A DNA stretch of 64,000 bases, taken from NCBI RefSeq assembly GCF_017312725.1, contig NZ_BOPO01000024.1, positions 60,116 to 124,115 of the forward strand, in the 5' to 3' direction. How positions within the stretch are numbered: position 1 is the first letter of the stretch; the number at the start of each line of letters is the position of its first letter. The position numbers and the translations under genes were made by a program. Source of the stretch: Actinocatenispora comari (GTDB lineage Bacteria; Actinomycetota; Actinomycetes; Mycobacteriales; Micromonosporaceae). Shown piece by piece: positions 12,498 through 21,316 of the stretch. Below the pieces are notes generated by a model, which did not search any database, was not told the origin of the DNA, and saw nothing but the letters and a program-made list of their open reading frames with translations.

Positions 12498-12715
12498 ACC
12501 GGGGCCCCCGACATTCCCGGCGCGACGACGGTCACGCCACCAGGCACCGACCACGTCTCGGCGGCGCCCACTCCACCCGCTGGATCGACCCCGACGGGCG
12601 GCCACCAACCGGTGCCGATCGGACGACCGCGGGCCGGGTCACGGCGCAAATTCAAACACATGTACGACGGCATTGCCAGTGCCGGGGTCCGCGGTTCGGG
12701 ATGGTGTCGCCGGCG

Positions 12716-13819
12716 TCAGGACGGGTCGTGCCGGTCGCCGCGCCGATCCAGCGCGCGGGCCCGGCGGGCGGCGGCACGCCGCGCGGCCGCGACCCGGGCG
12801 CCGCGCCGGTCGTACTGCCAGGCCAGCTCCGCGGCGAGCTTGTGCCAGCTGGCCAGCCGGCGGGCCGGCAGGCTACCGTCGGCGACCGCGGCCAGTACCG
12901 CGCAGCCCGGCTCCTGCTCGTGCCGGCAGTCCCGGAACCGGCACTCCGCCGCCAGCGCCGCCACGTCGGCGAACGCGGCGCGCAGGCCGTCGTCGGTGTC
13001 GTCCAGGCCGACCGACCGGACGCCGGGAGTGTCGAGCACGGCGCCACCGCCCGGCAACGGGACCAGGGCGCGAAACGTGGTGGTGTGCCGACCGCGGCCG
13101 TCGGCACGCAGCGCCCGGGTGACCAGCACGCTGGTCCCCACCAGGGCGTTGACCAGGCTGGACTTGCCCACACCGGAGGCGCCGAACAGCCCGAGCGTGC
13201 GCCCGTGGCCCACCCGCTGCGCCAGCTCGGCCATCGCGGCCGGATCGCGCGAGCTGACCGGCAGCACCTCGACACCCGGCGCCGAGCGCCGCAGCTGCGC
13301 CACCAGCCCGGTCACGTCCGGTACCAGATCGGCCTTGGTGAGCAGCACCAGCGGCTCGGCGCCGGACTGCAGGACCAGCGCGACCAGCCGCTCGATCCGG
13401 CCGGCGTCCGGATCCGGGTCGAGCGCCTCGACCACGGCGGCGACGTCGACGTTGGCGGCGAGGATCTGGCCGAGCGAGTCGCGCCCGGCGCTGTTGCGGA
13501 CCACCGAGGTGCGTCGTGGCAGGACCGCCTCGACGGTGGTGTGGCCGTCCGGCCAGTCGCGCAGGGCGACCCAGTCGCCGGCGACCGGCAGGGTGGACAG
13601 GTCGGCCGCGGCGGCGGCGAGCAGCCGGCCGGCGGCGGTGGTGCGCATCGCGCCCTCGGCGGTGAGGACGGCGTAGACGCCGCGATCGACTCGGCTGACC
13701 CGGGCCGGCCGGCAGCCGGATCGGGCGTAGGAGGCGAAGGAACGGGCCCGCTCGGCGTCCCAGCCCAGTGACCCGAGGTCGACCGGCGCGGGATGCGCGG
13801 CAGCGAGGTTGCTCGACAT
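12716..13819 (-). CDS. rsgA: Ribosome small-subunit-dependent GTPase A
   Basis: Late 30S-assembly GTPase. The 367 residues show an OB-fold N-terminus (PVAGDWVALR), then the circularly permuted GTPase order G4 (LLTKADL), G1 (GLFGASGVGKSSLVN), G2 (RHTTT) and G3 (LDTPGVR), and a C-terminal zinc motif with C-x4-C-x-H-x5-C spacing (CRFRDCRHEQEPGC). I chose the ATG at 13819 because AAGGGTG sits 9 nt upstream; a GTG at 13831 would start inside that ribosome site. Arg/Ala-rich basic C-terminal tail. A small Cys-containing ORF precedes it. Confidence 0.94.
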   Translation of the reverse strand: MSSNLAAAHPAPVDLGSLGWDAERARSFASYARSGCRPARVSRVDRGVYAVLTAEGAMRTTAAGRLLAAAAADLSTLPVAGDWVALRDWPDGHTTVEAVLPRRTSVVRNSAGRDSLGQILAANVDVAAVVEALDPDPDAGRIERLVALVLQSGAEPLVLLTKADLVPDVTGLVAQLRRSAPGVEVLPVSSRDPAAMAELAQRVGHGRTLGLFGASGVGKSSLVNALVGTSVLVTRALRADGRGRHTTTFRALVPLPGGGAVLDTPGVRSVGLDDTDDGLRAAFADVAALAAECRFRDCRHEQEPGCAVLAAVADGSLPARRLASWHKLAAELAWQYDRRGARVAAARRAAARRARALDRRGDRHDPS

Positions 13820-13861
13820 GTACGACGACACCCTTGGCTCGAGGCGGGCGCCGTGCCGCGG

Positions 13862-13930
13862 TCAGCCGCGGACGGACACCCGGGACACGACGGTCGGACG
13901 GCAAGCCCGACACCAGTGACTGCTGCGCAC
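13862..13930 (-). CDS. Possible 22-aa leader peptide upstream of rsgA
   Basis: A short ORF encoding 22 residues with a W-C-x-x-C core and Arg-rich flanks begins with GTG preceded by a textbook GGAGG at 5-nt spacing. It ends 42 nt before the rsgA start on the same strand. The strong ribosome site in an otherwise gene-free 235-bp spacer is the main evidence. It does not match any leader-peptide family I can name, and codon bias is uninformative at this length. Confidence 0.35.
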   Translation of the reverse strand: MRSSHWCRACRPTVVSRVSVRG

Positions 13931-14066
13931 CGTCACCTCCCCGAGATTCCGTCGAACCGCATCTGCTCTGGCCCCGACCGTACGGCCCGGCGACACGCCG
14001 ACGCCACCCAATATCCCGACCACCGCGGTCCGGATGCCGCCCGGCCCGGGGCAGTACCGTGCCGGC

Positions 14067-14717
14067 ATGACCTACACCGGACAGGTCCGGCCCGGTGGGC
14101 CGGCCGCCACCCGCTCGCTGGACCGGTTGGCGATCACCAAGGTCTCCGTCGGCCCGATGGACAACGACGCCTACCTGCTGCGTTGCCGGGCCACCGGGGC
14201 GCAGGTGCTGATCGACGCCGCGGCCGATCCGGACGTGCTGCTCGACCTGGTCGACGACCATCCGCTGGACACCGTGGTGACCACCCACCGGCACGCCGAC
14301 CACTGGCAGGCCCTCGCCGCGGTGGTCGCCGCGACCGGCGCCCGCTCGGTGGCCGGGGTGCGCGACGCCGCCGCGCTGCCGGTACCGACCGAGGGTGTCG
14401 CCGAGGGGACCTCGGTGCCGGTGGGCGACTGCGTGCTGGAGGTGATCGAGCTGGTCGGGCACACCCCCGGGGCGATCGCGCTGCTCTACCGGGACCCCAC
14501 CGGGCACCCGCACCTGTTCACCGGCGACTCGCTGTTCCCGGGTGGGCCCGGCAAGACCACCGACCCGGCCGACTTCACCGACCTGATGGACGATCTGGAG
14601 GCGAAGGTGTTCGGCCGGCTGCCGGACGACACCTGGGTCTACCCGGGACACGGGGACGACACCACCCTCGGCGCGGAGCGGCCGCACCTGGCCGAGTGGC
14701 GCCAGCGCGGCTGGTGA
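14067..14717 (+). CDS. MBL-fold metallo-hydrolase (glyoxalase II-like)
   Basis: Metallo-beta-lactamase-fold hydrolase of 216 residues with the complete metal set: H-R-H-A-D-H (HxHxDH), then GHTPGAI, the bridging Asp in TGDSLFPGGPGKT and a final His in VYPGHGDDT. The proportions fit glyoxalase II or persulfide-dioxygenase relatives in actinobacteria; the substrate is not determined. ATG start at 14067 lies 6 nt after a TACCGT -10 element, indicating a leaderless transcript; an earlier ATG at 14034 lies upstream of that promoter. Divergent from rsgA. Confidence 0.9.
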   Translation: MTYTGQVRPGGPAATRSLDRLAITKVSVGPMDNDAYLLRCRATGAQVLIDAAADPDVLLDLVDDHPLDTVVTTHRHADHWQALAAVVAATGARSVAGVRDAAALPVPTEGVAEGTSVPVGDCVLEVIELVGHTPGAIALLYRDPTGHPHLFTGDSLFPGGPGKTTDPADFTDLMDDLEAKVFGRLPDDTWVYPGHGDDTTLGAERPHLAEWRQRGW

Positions 14718-14720
14718 CGG

Positions 14721-14920
14721 TCACGCCGGCGGCGCCGGGATGGCATGCTCGGCGGCCCGGCCGACCCGCTCCCGCTCGGCCCACACCGCCAGCCGCTGGC
14801 CGCCGAGCTCCCGGCAGGCAGGATGCCGGCGTTGTTGACCACGACGTCGAGCCGGCCGAACCGGGCGGGCGCCTGCGGCACCGTGGCGAACACGGCGGAA
14901 CGGTCGGTGACGTCGACGGG
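14721..14920 (-). pseudogene. Remnant of a short-chain dehydrogenase/reductase
   Basis: Minus-strand translation shows an unmistakable SDR segment, VDVTDRSAVFATV...RFGRLDVVVNNAG (about 14825-14920), which in intact proteins lies around residues 60-95. After NNAG the alignment breaks, and another frame carries a piece like SDR C-termini (AVWAERERVGRAAE, ending at a stop at 14721). The Rossmann GxxxGxG start, the Ser-Tyr-Lys catalytic region and most of the middle are missing. It is a dead gene, head-to-head with a TetR remnant. Confidence 0.75.
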
Positions 14921-14925
14921 CCGGG

Positions 14926-15080
14926 CGGCTGCCCGCCGACACCGATCTCGACCTCGCCGTCGACCTGGTCCGGGGCGTGCGCGCACGAGCTGGCTGGAGC
15001 GGACCCGGCCGCTGACCGACGAGTACGCCGACCGCATCGTGCACCCCGCGGTGCCCGGCTTGCAGGCGCCGATGCGGTGA
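14926..15080 (+). pseudogene. Remnant of a TetR-family regulator C-terminus
   Basis: Two plus-strand pieces in different frames match the C-terminal ligand domain of TetR regulators: LPADTDLDLAVDLVRGV followed after a frameshift near 14985-15000 by RTRPLTDEYADRIV...VPGLQA and a stop at 15078-15080. The helix-turn-helix half is absent. With the adjoining SDR fragment this looks like a former divergent tetR/SDR pair whose shared 5' halves and promoter region were deleted. Confidence 0.65.
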
Positions 15081-15117
15081 TCGCGGGCCCGCGCCACGCA
15101 CCGGCTAGGGTGCTGGC

Positions 15118-16734
15118 GTGGCTTCGGTTTCCACCCCCCTCCGCGGGCCCGACACCCTCGCGCCCCCGGGCCGGGACCGGGCACCGGTCGTGGTCTACGC
15201 GACGCTCGGCATCCTGCTGCTCGCACTACTGACAGTGACCTCGACGTACGGAGAGTGGGTTTCCGACTCCTGGATCCACGCCGGGACGCTCGTCGAGGTC
15301 GCCCGGCATCCGCTGCATCCGGTCGAACCGCTCACCGGCGAGCACGTACCGTTCGCCTACTTCTCGCCCTGGGCGATGAGCCTCGGCTGGCTGATGCACC
15401 TGACCGGTTGGTCGGTCTGGGTGGTCCTGACCCTCGCCGGGCTGATCGGCACCGCCCTGATGCTGCTCTGCTGGTACCGGCTGGTGCGGGCGCTCACGCC
15501 GGCCCGCTGGGCGCCCGTACTGGCGCTGCCGTTGCTGCTGCTGCTGTGGGGCACCGGGGCGTGGTTCTGGTCCGGGTTCCCGGTACTGGGGTCGTTGAGC
15601 GTCGGGTTCGTCTGGCCCAGCGTGTTCGCGGCGGCGTGCTGGTTCGAGACCTGGCGCACCGCGCTGCGCGTCGACCGGGTCGGGCGGGTGCACCTGATCG
15701 CGGTGTTCCTGGTGCTGCCCGGGCTGATGCTGCTGGTCCATCCGTTCACCGCGGTGATCGCCGCCGTCTCGGTGCTGATCACGCTGGCCGGACGGCTGCG
15801 GCGCGGCTCGACGGCGGTACCGGTCGCGGCAGCGGCGGCGGTCGCGTCCGGGCTGCTGGCGCTCGCCTGGCCGTGGATCAGCCTGCCGGCGATGATCGGC
15901 GACCAGGCCGGCTTCGACACCATCCACCACGCGCTGTACCGGCAGCCGATGATGAAGTGGGCGCTGCTGCCGCTGATCGTACCGGCGCTGGTCGTCCGGG
16001 TGGTCCGGGATCGCAAGGACCCGCTGTTCTGGACCGCGGTGGTGTGCGCGGCCGGCTGCGCCGCCGGTGGGCTGACCGGGTCCTGGTCGCTCGCCCGGCT
16101 CGGCCCCGGCGTCGCGCTGCCCGGCCAGGCCGCGCTCGCCGTCCTGCTCGCGGAGGGCTGGCAGCACCGGGCTGCGCTGCGCCGGTGGCGGCCGACCGCA
16201 CTGCGCCGGTGGCGGCGGGCCGGCTTCGCCCTGCTGGCCGTGCTGAGCTGCGTGGCCCTGGTCGTCGGCGGGTACGCCAACGCCTGGGCGCTGGCCCGCG
16301 CGGTGCCGGGCGAGGCCCGCCGGGCCCGGGCGGAGGCGGCGACCGACGCGCAGGCCAGGTATCCGCAGTTGGGGTGGATCGCCGGGCGGGTGCACGCCGG
16401 CGACACCGCGGTGTCGAACTTCTGGTGGTCCCGGCGCGAGCTGCCCGCCTACGGGTTGCGCTCGGTGCGGACCCAGTGGCCGTCGCCGGCGGTACCGGAC
16501 GAGGCCCGGCGCGCCGCCGACGAGGACCGCATCCTCGGCTGGCGGCCGGCGACCCGGGCGCAGCGCACCGCCCTGCTGTCCCGCTACCGGGTGCGGTGGA
16601 TCGTGTGGCATCCGACCGCGCGCACCCCGATGTGGCCGTTCCCGGGTGCCCGGCTGGTCGGCTGCGGGCCGGACGGCACCGCGCTGCTGCGGGTCGACCC
16701 GCAGCAGCCGACCCGGCCGCGGGCCTGCCGGTGA
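15118..16734 (+). CDS. Polytopic membrane protein, possible GT-C-type glycosyltransferase
   Basis: A 538-residue protein with about 11 hydrophobic segments between residues 28 and 390 and a soluble C-terminal domain. The first loop, between TM1 and TM2, carries the acidic GEWVSDSWIH, reminiscent of GT-C enzymes that use an Asp in the first extracytoplasmic loop with a polyprenyl-phosphate sugar donor; this is inference. No specific family is recognised. GTG start 6 nt after TAGGGT (15106-15111), so probably leaderless. Its stop overlaps the next gene's GTG (GTGA). Confidence 0.8.
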   Translation: MASVSTPLRGPDTLAPPGRDRAPVVVYATLGILLLALLTVTSTYGEWVSDSWIHAGTLVEVARHPLHPVEPLTGEHVPFAYFSPWAMSLGWLMHLTGWSVWVVLTLAGLIGTALMLLCWYRLVRALTPARWAPVLALPLLLLLWGTGAWFWSGFPVLGSLSVGFVWPSVFAAACWFETWRTALRVDRVGRVHLIAVFLVLPGLMLLVHPFTAVIAAVSVLITLAGRLRRGSTAVPVAAAAAVASGLLALAWPWISLPAMIGDQAGFDTIHHALYRQPMMKWALLPLIVPALVVRVVRDRKDPLFWTAVVCAAGCAAGGLTGSWSLARLGPGVALPGQAALAVLLAEGWQHRAALRRWRPTALRRWRRAGFALLAVLSCVALVVGGYANAWALARAVPGEARRARAEAATDAQARYPQLGWIAGRVHAGDTAVSNFWWSRRELPAYGLRSVRTQWPSPAVPDEARRAADEDRILGWRPATRAQRTALLSRYRVRWIVWHPTARTPMWPFPGARLVGCGPDGTALLRVDPQQPTRPRACR

Positions 16735-17660
16735 GCGGGCGCAAGCACCGGCCGGTACGCCTCGCCGCACCGACCCCGGCGGATCTCGGGCCGATCCTCG
16801 CCGACCACGACCGGTACTGGGACGGGCGGGATCTGCGGTCGCTGCACCACCCGATCTACTGCCGGCAGTTCGCCGACACCGGCCTGGTGGCCCACGGCGA
16901 CGGCGTCCTCGGGTACCTGTTCGGGTTCGTGGCGCCGGCCGGCGAGGGCTACGTGCACCTGGTCGCGGTGCGCGACGACGCCCGCGGCACCGGGCTGGGC
17001 CGCACCCTGTACGAGCGGTTCGGCGAGCTCGCCGCCGCCCGCGGCGCCGACCGGGTGACCGCGATCACCACGCCGGGCAACGCCGGCTCGATCGCGTTCC
17101 ACCGGACGCTGGGCTTCACCGCCGAGACCGTCGCGGGCTACTCCGGCCCCGGCGCCGACCGGGTGGTGCTGCACCGCCGGCTCGACCGCGAACCGGTACG
17201 GATCGGGCCGGCGCGGGCAGCCGACGCCGGCGAGGTGCTCACGGTGCAGCAGGCCGCGTTCGTCGCCGAGGCGCTGGCGTACCAGGCGGCGATCCCGCCG
17301 GTACGCGAGAGCGTGACCGACGTGGCGGCGGCGATCACCGCGGGCCGGGTACTGGTGGCCCGGGACGGGGCCAGGATCGTCGGCAGCGTTCGCGTCACAC
17401 CCACCGGAGACGGGACCGAGGCGGAGATCGGTCGGTTGGCGGTGGCGCCGGACCGGCAGGGCGAGGGTCTGGGCAGCCGGCTGCTCGCCGCGGCGGAGGC
17501 GCACGCCGGCCCGGTCGAGCGGTACGTGCTGTTCGCCGGTCACCGCAGCGAGCGCAACCTGGGCCTGTACCGGCGGCGCGGGTACACCGAGACGCACCGC
17601 ACTCTCGACCCGGTCGGGGTACCGGTCGTCCAACTGGCCAAACCACGCCATACCGGTTGA
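16731..17660 (+). CDS. Tandem GNAT acetyltransferase
   Basis: Two GNAT domains in one 309-residue chain. Domain 1 (about 8-145) has the acetyl-CoA loop VAVRDDARGTGLGRTLYERF and the end motif NAGSIAFHRTLGF. Domain 2 (about 155-305) has LAVAPDRQGEGLGSRLLAAAE and ERNLGLYRRRGY. Both keep the Q/RxxGxG/A pyrophosphate loop, so both may bind CoA, unlike many tandem GNATs with one dead half. Substrate unknown. GTG start overlaps the membrane-protein stop, so the two are cotranslated. Confidence 0.88.
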   Translation: MSGRKHRPVRLAAPTPADLGPILADHDRYWDGRDLRSLHHPIYCRQFADTGLVAHGDGVLGYLFGFVAPAGEGYVHLVAVRDDARGTGLGRTLYERFGELAAARGADRVTAITTPGNAGSIAFHRTLGFTAETVAGYSGPGADRVVLHRRLDREPVRIGPARAADAGEVLTVQQAAFVAEALAYQAAIPPVRESVTDVAAAITAGRVLVARDGARIVGSVRVTPTGDGTEAEIGRLAVAPDRQGEGLGSRLLAAAEAHAGPVERYVLFAGHRSERNLGLYRRRGYTETHRTLDPVGVPVVQLAKPRHTG

Positions 17661-17732
17661 TTGCTCCGCCCCGGTCGCGCGGTTCTCCTCCCCGCCGCAG
17701 CGCCGCCGAGCCGGGCACGGGAGGATGGTGTC

Positions 17733-19604
17733 ATGGCAGTTCGCACCGACCTCCGCAATGTCGCGATCATCGCGCACGTCGACCATGGCAAGACGACCCT
17801 CGTGGACGCGATGCTCCGGCAGTCCGGCGCGTTCGGCGCCCACCTCTCCGCGCACGAGGCCGAGGACCGGGTCATGGACTCGATGGACCTCGAACGCGAG
17901 AAGGGCATCACGATCCTGGCCAAGAACACGGCCGTGCACTACAGCCCGCCGGACGGCGGAGACCCGGTGACGATCAACATCGTCGACACCCCGGGCCACG
18001 CCGACTTCGGCGGCGAGGTGGAGCGCGGACTGTCCATGGTGGACGGTGTGGTGCTGCTGGTGGACGCCAGCGAGGGCCCGCTGCCGCAGACCCGGTTCGT
18101 GCTGCGCAAGGCGCTCGCGGCGAAGCTGCCGGTGGTGCTGGTGATCAACAAGGTGGACCGCTCCGACGCCCGGATCGCCGAGGTGGTGGACGCCACCTAC
18201 GAGCTGTTCTTCGACCTGGACGCGAGCGACGAGCAGATCGACTTCCCGATCGTGTACGCGTCGGCCCGGTCCGGGCGGGCCAGCCTGGAGCGTCCCGCCG
18301 ACGGCGGCCAGCCCGACTCCGCCAACCTCGAACCGCTGTTCCGCACGATCCTGGACACCGTCCCCGCCCCGTCGTACACCGAGGGCGCGCCGCTGCAGGC
18401 GCACGTGACGAACCTGGACGCGTCGCCGTTCCTCGGCCGGATCGCGCTGTGCCGGGTGCACGAGGGCACCATCCGCAAGGGCGAGACGGTCGCCTGGTGC
18501 CGGCACGACGGTACGGTCGAGCGGGTCCGGATCTCCGAGCTGCTGATGACCGAGGCGCTGGAGCGCAAGCCGGCCGAATCGGCCCGGCAGGGCGACATCA
18601 TCGCCATCGCCGGGATCTCCGACATCATGATCGGTGACACCCTCGCCGACCCGGAGGACCCGCGTCCGCTGCCGCTGATCACCGTGGACGAGCCGGCCAT
18701 CTCGATGGTCATCGGTACCAACACCTCGCCGCTGGTCGGCCGGGTCAAGGGTTCGAAGGTCACCGCGCGGCTGGTCAAGGACCGGCTGGACCGGGAGCTG
18801 GTCGGCAACGTCTCGCTGCGGGTGCTGCCGACCGAGCGTCCGGACGCCTGGGAGGTGCAGGGCCGCGGCGAGCTGGCCCTGGCGATCCTGGTGGAGATCA
18901 TGCGCCGGGAGGGCTACGAGCTGACCGTCGGCAAGCCCCAGGTGGTCACCCACACCGTCGACGGCAAGGTGCACGAACCGACCGAGCGGCTCACGGTGGA
19001 TGCGCCGGAGGAGTACCTGGGCACCATCACCCAGCTGCTCAACCTGCGCAAGGGCCGGATGGAGAACCTCGTCAACCACGGCACCGGCTGGGTCCGGATG
19101 GAGTGGATCGTGCCGTCCCGCGGCCTGATCGGCTTCCGCACCGAGTTCCTCACCGAGACCCGCGGCACCGGCATCGCCCACCACGTCTTCGAGTCGTACG
19201 AGCCGTGGTTCGGCGAGCTGCGCACCCGCAACACCGGCTCGCTGATCGCCGACCGGGCCGGGGTGGCGGTCGCGTTCGCGATGCACAACCTGCAGGAGCG
19301 CGGCACCCTGTTCGTCGAGCCGACCACCGAGGTGTACGAGGGCATGATCGTCGGCGAGAACTCGCGCGCCGACGACATGGACGTCAACATCACCAAGGAG
19401 AAGAAGCTCACGAACATGCGCTCCTCCACCGGTGACGAGCTGGAGCGGCTGGTGCCGCCGCGCAAGCTGTCGCTGGAGCAGGCGCTGGAGTTCTGCCGCG
19501 GCGACGAGTGCGTCGAGGTCACGCCGGAGACGGTCCGGATCCGCAAGGTGGTGCTGTCGGCCGCCGAGCGGGGCCGCGCCCGCGGCCGCGCCAACCGCAG
19601 CTGA
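17733..19604 (+). CDS. typA: Translational GTPase TypA/BipA
   Basis: Ribosome-associated GTPase needed for stress and low-temperature growth and for 50S assembly. The 623 residues contain G1 [12 protein letters not shown], the switch segment ERERGITI variant ([13 protein letters not shown]), G3 [14 protein letters not shown] and G4 VINKVDR, followed by domain II, EF-G-like domains III and V, and the TypA-specific C-terminus ([33 protein letters not shown]). ATG start with GGGAGG about 9 nt upstream; the open frame to 17661 lacks homology. Followed by about 130 bp without a gene. Confidence 0.97.
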   Translation: MAVRTDLRNVAIIAHVDHGKTTLVDAMLRQSGAFGAHLSAHEAEDRVMDSMDLEREKGITILAKNTAVHYSPPDGGDPVTINIVDTPGHADFGGEVERGLSMVDGVVLLVDASEGPLPQTRFVLRKALAAKLPVVLVINKVDRSDARIAEVVDATYELFFDLDASDEQIDFPIVYASARSGRASLERPADGGQPDSANLEPLFRTILDTVPAPSYTEGAPLQAHVTNLDASPFLGRIALCRVHEGTIRKGETVAWCRHDGTVERVRISELLMTEALERKPAESARQGDIIAIAGISDIMIGDTLADPEDPRPLPLITVDEPAISMVIGTNTSPLVGRVKGSKVTARLVKDRLDRELVGNVSLRVLPTERPDAWEVQGRGELALAILVEIMRREGYELTVGKPQVVTHTVDGKVHEPTERLTVDAPEEYLGTITQLLNLRKGRMENLVNHGTGWVRMEWIVPSRGLIGFRTEFLTETRGTGIAHHVFESYEPWFGELRTRNTGSLIADRAGVAVAFAMHNLQERGTLFVEPTTEVYEGMIVGENSRADDMDVNITKEKKLTNMRSSTGDELERLVPPRKLSLEQALEFCRGDECVEVTPETVRIRKVVLSAAERGRARGRANRS

Positions 19605-19733
19605 CCGCGCCGTCCGGGCGCCGGCACGCGGTCGACGCATGCTGGTGCCCGGACGTCGTCGGACCCGGTCGGGCCCGGAGGGGCGGCGACGCCCGGGCGG
19701 CGCGATGATCTCGGTGCCGTTAACCTCGGCGGT

Positions 19734-20570
19734 ATGACCGCCTCGCACCTGCCCGCGCTGACCGACACGCTCGACGCGGCCGGCGGCACCGTCTCGGTGT
19801 ACGTCGGGCCGCTGGCCGGCCCGCCGGTGTTCACCCGGCTGCCGGACGAGCCGCACTACGCCGCCAGCACGATGAAGGCGGCGGTGCTCGCGACCGCGTA
19901 CCGGCTGGTCGAGGCCGACGCCGTCGACCTCGACGAGGACCTCGCGGTGCACGACGAGTTCGCCTCGGCGGCGCCCGGAGACGGCCGGTTCGCGATGCGC
20001 CACTCGTACGACAACGACGACGAGGTGTGGGCGAGGCTCGGCGGGACCGCACCGCTGCGCTGGCTGCTGCGGCGCATGATCATCCGCTCCTCGAACCTCG
20101 CCACGAACCTGGTGCTGGAACGCATCGGTACCCAGGCGATCGCGCACACGCTGCGCGACGCGGGCGCGACCCGGATGGTGGTGTGCCGCGGAATCGAGGA
20201 CGCCGCCGCGGCCGCCGCCGGGCTGGACAACCTGGTCACCGCCGGCGACCTGGCCCGGCTGCTCGCCGCGATCGCGGACCACCGGATCGCCGCGCCGGCG
20301 CACTGCGACGAGATGATGGCGATCCTGCTCGACCAGGAATGCACCGAGGATCTGGCCGCCGGCCTGCCGGCGGGTACCCGGATCGCGCACAAGAACGGCT
20401 GGGTGGAGCGGATCCGGCACGGCGTCGGCGTGGTGCTGCCGGACGACGCCCCGCCGTACGCGATCGCGGTGTGCACCACCACCGACCTGCCCGACACCGA
20501 GGCGTGCGCCCTGCTGGCCCGGGTGTCGGCCGCGGCGTGGGCCGACCGGCACGACATCGGCCACGGCTGA
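19734..20570 (+). CDS. Class A beta-lactamase-like serine hydrolase, cytosolic
   Basis: Serine hydrolase of 278 residues with penicillin-recognising motifs: S-T-M-K (nucleophile Ser45, base Lys48), S-S-N at 119-121 in the SDN position, and K-N-G at 220-222 in the KTG position. There is no signal peptide and no clear omega-loop ExxxN, so it is unlikely to be a secreted beta-lactamase; a peptidase or esterase acting inside the cell is as plausible. ATG start 7 nt after TAACCT, suggesting a leaderless mRNA. Confidence 0.85.
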   Translation: MTASHLPALTDTLDAAGGTVSVYVGPLAGPPVFTRLPDEPHYAASTMKAAVLATAYRLVEADAVDLDEDLAVHDEFASAAPGDGRFAMRHSYDNDDEVWARLGGTAPLRWLLRRMIIRSSNLATNLVLERIGTQAIAHTLRDAGATRMVVCRGIEDAAAAAAGLDNLVTAGDLARLLAAIADHRIAAPAHCDEMMAILLDQECTEDLAAGLPAGTRIAHKNGWVERIRHGVGVVLPDDAPPYAIAVCTTTDLPDTEACALLARVSAAAWADRHDIGHG

Positions 20571-20575
20571 GGCCC

Positions 20576-20593
20576 GCCCCGCCCGGGCGGGGC
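20576..20593. terminator. Bidirectional GC-rich palindrome
   Basis: An 18-bp perfect palindrome (GCCCCGCCC/GGGCGGGGC) lies between the serine hydrolase (plus) and the yqeB-like gene (minus). Likely a shared terminator, without a T-run. Confidence 0.55.
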
Positions 20594-20605
20594 ACTGCGG
20601 TCGGG

Positions 20606-21316
20606 TCAGTCCGGTACCCGGGAGCGGTGCGGCGGGCTGAGCCGATAGTGCTGCCGCCCGTCCCGGTCGCTTACCACCACGCCGAGCGCGGCGAGTTCGC
20701 TCCGCAGTTCCGCGGCGTCGTCCGCGTCCTTGCCCACGACCCTCGCACGGGCCTTCAGCAACGCGTCGGCTCCGGCCGGCAGCTCGGGCAGCCCGGGCAC
20801 CCAACGCCGGTACCGCTCGCGGTGCGGGTCACCGTCGGCGTGCCACGGGTAGCCGTGCCGGACGAACGCCGCGCGCAGCTTCCCGGTGTCCAGATCGACG
20901 CTCTGCCGGGCCAGCTCCTCGGTACCGGCGCCGAGCAGCACCAGGTCGCCGTCGGCCACGAAGACCGCGCCGACCTCGGCCCGGGGCACCGTGCGTACCG
21001 ACTTGTCCCGGGTGATCGTGACCGCGGCGTCGCCGACCCGTACCGTGACCTCCTCGGCGGCGGCGACCATCGCCAGCAGCAGGCCCACCAGCACGCCCAG
21101 CAGCACCGCACCGATCGTCGTGTACGGCTCGGGCAGCCGCGCGACCAGCCGGAACGGGCCCTGCAGGGGCGCCCACGGCAGCCCGGCGACGGCCGGCGCG
21201 AGCAGGTTGACCGCCTCGGCCACCGCCGCGGCGAGCACCGGCAGGCCGATCGCGAGCAGCAGCCGTTCGCCGGTCGAGCGGGCCACCAGGGTGCCGTCGA
21301 GGGGGGCGGTGGTCAT
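20606..21316 (-). CDS. YqeB-like membrane protein with PH-type domain
   Basis: Resembles the YqeB family of actinobacteria and Bacillus. The 236 residues show two transmembrane helices (about 18-40 and 66-88), a short beta-rich PH-like section (EEVTVRVGDAAVTITRDKS... VFVADGDLVLLG) and a conserved C-terminal block in which HGYPW and ERYRRWVPGLPEL stand out. Function unknown. The ATG overlaps the upstream tetR stop as ATGA, so it is cotranscribed with tetR and probably controlled by it. Confidence 0.8.
   Translation of the reverse strand: MTTAPLDGTLVARSTGERLLLAIGLPVLAAAVAEAVNLLAPAVAGLPWAPLQGPFRLVARLPEPYTTIGAVLLGVLVGLLLAMVAAAEEVTVRVGDAAVTITRDKSVRTVPRAEVGAVFVADGDLVLLGAGTEELARQSVDLDTGKLRAAFVRHGYPWHADGDPHRERYRRWVPGLPELPAGADALLKARARVVGKDADDAAELRSELAALGVVVSDRDGRQHYRLSPPHRSRVPD

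Noticed and set aside
9427..12498. A 1023-codon plus-strand ORF opposite uvrA
   Set aside because: It is the antisense shadow of uvrA: His/Gln/Arg/Val-rich without domains, an effect of GC-biased third positions in the real gene.
12652..12673. Second copy of the rsgA start region (shared CGTCGTACATGT)
   Set aside because: Only about 12 bp match; downstream sequences diverge at once, so a duplication is not supported.
16584..20804. A 1406-codon minus-strand ORF opposite the GNAT, typA and hydrolase genes
   Set aside because: It spans several unrelated real genes on the other strand and their spacers, and its composition is that of an antisense frame.
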